Positions 45,228 to 46,999 of a stretch of 46,999 nucleotides of DNA are shown in pieces (position 1 is the first letter of the stretch; each line of letters starts with the position of its first letter). Source of the stretch: Bacteroidales bacterium (GTDB lineage: Bacteria; Bacteroidota; Bacteroidia; Bacteroidales; WCHB1-69); NCBI GenBank assembly GCA_023229985.1, contig JALNYF010000009.1:1-46999 (forward strand), given 5' to 3'. A model generated the notes under the pieces. That model had not been told where the DNA came from, ran no database searches, and worked only from the letters and a program-made list of their open reading frames with translations. The position numbers and the translations under genes were made by a program.

Positions 45228-45998
45228 ATGAATAACGTAAAACCAAAGAAGTATTTAGGACAACATTTTTTGAATGATACCGAAATCGCGCAGAAAATAG
45301 TCAATTATCTCTCTTCATCCAACATTCCAATCTTGGAAATCGGACCGGGAATGGGAATTTTGACCCAATATCTTTTGCAACGAAAAAACGAAGACCTGTT
45401 TGTCGTTGAAATAGATACGGAATCGGTGGCATATTTGAAAGAGCATTATCCGCAAATCGCCCCGAAAATACTTGAAACCGATTTCCTGAAACTCAATCTC
45501 AATCAATTATTTTCGTCGTCGCTCAAAATAATTGGCAATTTCCCCTATAATATTTCATCTCAAATTCTTTTTAAAATATTGGAAAACAAGGATTTAGTTG
45601 GGGAGATGGTCGGAATGTTTCAAAAAGAAGTCGCAGAACGCATTGCCTCAAAACCCGGCAAAAAACAATATGGAATACTTAGCGTCCTTTTACAGGCATT
45701 TTACGACATAGAATATTTATTTACCGTTGATGAAAATTCGTTTTACCCACCCCCAAAAGTGAAGTCCTCCGTTATTCGGATTACACGAAATTCTGTTGCA
45801 AAATTGCAATGTAATGACGAAGATTTCAAAAAAGTAGTCAAAATGGCATTTAATCAGCGCCGTAAAACCCTCCGAAACTCACTAAAAACCTTGAATATTG
45901 ATGATAAAATTCGCCAATCCACGTTGTTTGATAAACGCCCGGAGCAGCTGACAGTAGGGGATTTCGAAGCTATTTGCCTCACTATGAAGAATAATTAA
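45228..45998 (+). CDS. rsmA: 16S rRNA dimethyladenosine transferase (KsgA/RsmA)
   Basis: A 256-residue methyltransferase that dimethylates two adjacent adenines near the 3' end of 16S rRNA during small-subunit assembly. Motifs: KKYLGQHFLND at the N-terminus, SAM-binding LEIGPGMGILTQ, catalytic NFPYNISSQILF, and FYPPPKVKSSVIRI. The family length is about 260-280. No promoter box was seen between it and the rpsA terminator. Confidence 0.97.
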   Translation: MNNVKPKKYLGQHFLNDTEIAQKIVNYLSSSNIPILEIGPGMGILTQYLLQRKNEDLFVVEIDTESVAYLKEHYPQIAPKILETDFLKLNLNQLFSSSLKIIGNFPYNISSQILFKILENKDLVGEMVGMFQKEVAERIASKPGKKQYGILSVLLQAFYDIEYLFTVDENSFYPPPKVKSSVIRITRNSVAKLQCNDEDFKKVVKMAFNQRRKTLRNSLKTLNIDDKIRQSTLFDKRPEQLTVGDFEAICLTMKNN

Positions 45999-46040
45999 TA
46001 ATTATTTATTCAAAAACGTACACGTTCAAAAAAAAAGTTG

Positions 46041-46048
46041 TACTTTTG
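46041..46048 (+). promoter_or_regulatory. Bacteroidetes -7 box of the RRM protein gene
   Basis: TACTTTTG followed by CG fits TAnnTTTG(C), 31 bases before the ATG at 46079. An in-frame TTG at 46046 overlaps the box and is therefore not the start. Confidence 0.7.
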
Positions 46049-46078
46049 CGAACATTTTTAAACTTATACATTTTACAC

Positions 46079-46354
46079 ATGAACATTTTTATTGGAAGTT
46101 TACCTTATTCAGTTAAGGGAGACGATTTATCAAGATTCTTCGAATCTTATGGTGAAGTTAGCTCGGCTAACGTGATTACTGACAAATTTACTGGAAGAAG
46201 CAAAGGCTTCGGATTTGTTGAAATGCCGGATGACGGAGCAGCTACCAAAGCAATTGAAGAACTTAATGGTGCCGAAATTGAAGGTCGTACCATTGTTGTT
46301 AGCAAAGCTAACGAAAGAAAAGATGATTTTAGAGGAGATCGCAGAAGAAGATAA
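46079..46354 (+). CDS. Small RRM-type RNA-binding protein
   Basis: Ninety-one residues forming one RNA recognition motif: RNP2 is NIFIGSLP (residues 2-9) and RNP1 is KGFGFVEM (~41-48). A short arginine-rich tail (DDFRGDRRRR) ends the protein. Bacteroidetes usually lack Hfq, and such single-RRM proteins are thought to act as global RNA chaperones or regulators there. The gene has its own promoter and a strong terminator, so it is monocistronic. Confidence 0.93.
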   Translation: MNIFIGSLPYSVKGDDLSRFFESYGEVSSANVITDKFTGRSKGFGFVEMPDDGAATKAIEELNGAEIEGRTIVVSKANERKDDFRGDRRRR

Positions 46355-46393
46355 TTATCACGTTTTCTGAAAAAAAGATTTCAGATATCTTTT

Positions 46394-46427
46394 AGGCTAC
46401 CTATAAATAATAGGTAGCCTTTTTTTT
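46394..46427 (+). terminator. Strong rho-independent terminator after the RRM gene
   Basis: AGGCTACCTAT (46394-46404) and ATAGGTAGCCT (46410-46420) form a perfect 11-bp stem with a 5-base loop, followed by a run of T. It isolates the RRM gene from atpF. Confidence 0.92.
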
Positions 46428-46479
46428 ATGAATGTGAGAAAAATAAATAAAAAAACGATTGCAGTAACTAAGAATTGTG

Positions 46480-46487
46480 TATATTTG
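46480..46487 (+). promoter_or_regulatory. Bacteroidetes promoter of atpF (-7 and -33 boxes)
   Basis: TATATTTG followed by CCGCC fits TAnnTTTG(C). A TTG at 46459-46461 is 18 bases upstream and could be the -33 element. The ATG at 46520 is 33 bases downstream of the box. Confidence 0.7.
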
Positions 46488-46519
46488 CCGCCGCATTAAA
46501 AACATAAAAAAATATCACT

Positions 46520-46999
46520 ATGGAATTGATAACTCCCTCATTTGGACTACTTTTTTGGATGCTGATAGGTTTCGGCATTTTGTTTTTTATCTTGGCTAAA
46601 TTCGCATGGCCTGTCATCATTAAGTCAATAACTGCCCGCGAAAAGCACATTGAAGAGCAATTATCGGAGGCCGCTAAAGCCCGCCAAGAGATGAAAAACC
46701 TCAAATCCGAACACGAAGCCCTTCTTCTGAAAGCCAAAGAAGAACGCGATTCTATTCTCGCCGAAGCTCGCAAAATAAGCGAAAAAATGTACGAAGAAGC
46801 AAAAGAAAAAGCCAACAAAGAAGCTCAAATCCTCATCGAAGATGCTAAAAAAGCCATCTTTTACGAAAAAATGAAAGCAGTTACCGAGATCAAAAACGAA
46901 ATTGCTCAAATGTCCATCGAGATTGCCGAAAAAGTACTCGGCGAAGAATTATCCGACAAACCAAAACAAGAAGCATTGGTCGCTAAATGGGTAAAAGAC
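46520..46999 (+). CDS. atpF: F0F1 ATP synthase subunit b, cut by right window edge
   Basis: The frame starts at ATG 46520 and stays open to the window end (160 residues). It begins MELITPSFGLLFWMLIGFG with one membrane helix (~8-32), followed by a long charged coiled coil rich in Lys, Glu and Ala (EEAKEKANKEAQILIEDAKK), as in the b-subunit stalk linking F0 to F1. Usual length is about 160-170, so only a few residues are missing. It has its own promoter and an unrelated gene upstream: atpB and atpE do not precede it, so the ATP synthase genes are split. Confidence 0.92.
   Translation, partial: MELITPSFGLLFWMLIGFGILFFILAKFAWPVIIKSITAREKHIEEQLSEAAKARQEMKNLKSEHEALLLKAKEERDSILAEARKISEKMYEEAKEKANKEAQILIEDAKKAIFYEKMKAVTEIKNEIAQMSIEIAEKVLGEELSDKPKQEALVAKWVKD

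Noticed and set aside
1..46999. tRNA, rRNA, CRISPR, insertion sequence or prophage
   Set aside because: The larger intergenic gaps were read for tRNA-like arms, regularly spaced repeats and transposase or integrase motifs; none were seen.

Overview
The window looks like a chromosomal segment of an anaerobic, amino-acid-fermenting Bacteroidetes, probably Bacteroidales-like. The basis is fourfold. Coding sequence is moderately AT-rich. Many genes are preceded by the Bacteroidetes -7 promoter box TAnnTTTG rather than sigma70 boxes, usually without a Shine-Dalgarno sequence. There are type IX secretion (T9SS) parts: a PorP/SprF domain and two secreted enzymes with C-terminal sorting tails. Fermentation genes typical of lysine-to-butyrate and methylmalonyl-CoA metabolism are also present. 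No tRNA, rRNA, CRISPR array, transposase or prophage was seen.

Layout. 1-1792 is the C-terminal part of a type I restriction enzyme (hsdR), cut by the window edge and followed by a repeat-containing gap. 2071-8326 (minus) holds rplY (L25), a small membrane protein, an EF-G paralog with degenerate GTPase motifs, and alaS. 8327-9126 is a long gap with a likely small gene. 9127-17790 (plus) carries a 1076-residue iron-sulfur flavoprotein built like a fused HcnABC, a KamB-like P-loop protein, a large membrane histidine kinase with a degraded ATP-binding site, and a DUF2156-GNAT fusion. 17816-21532 (minus) is mce-oadB-metG. 22110-27336 (minus) is a lipoprotein-buk-nadK-flavin reductase-PIF1-like helicase series. 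ftsY (plus) follows.

28445-36199 (minus) is a tightly packed run: kce, a short-chain dehydrogenase, sufC, sufD, one continuous frame joining a complete RarA ATPase to a PorP/SprF-type T9SS protein, and an OmpA/PD40 protein. Upstream of kce lies an orphan promoter-terminator pair that probably makes a small RNA. 36645-39169 (plus) is a two-gene unit of T9SS cargo enzymes, an M28 peptidase and an endonuclease/exonuclease/phosphatase protein. 39246-42167 is an MmeI-like type IIL restriction-modification enzyme. The right end is core genome: rpe (minus), then rpsA, rsmA, an RRM protein and the start of atpF (plus).

How it fits together. Kce, the KamB-like protein and butyrate kinase point to lysine fermentation to acetate and butyrate. 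Methylmalonyl-CoA epimerase and the sodium-pump decarboxylase beta subunit point to propionate or succinate metabolism coupled to a sodium gradient. PorP, OmpA/PD40 and the two sorting-tail enzymes belong to type IX secretion. The most unusual items are the RarA-PorP fused frame, the EF-G paralog lacking its catalytic histidine, the composite iron-sulfur flavoprotein beside a KamB-like gene, and the candidate small RNA. Functions are assigned from recognised motifs and family knowledge; no database search was run.
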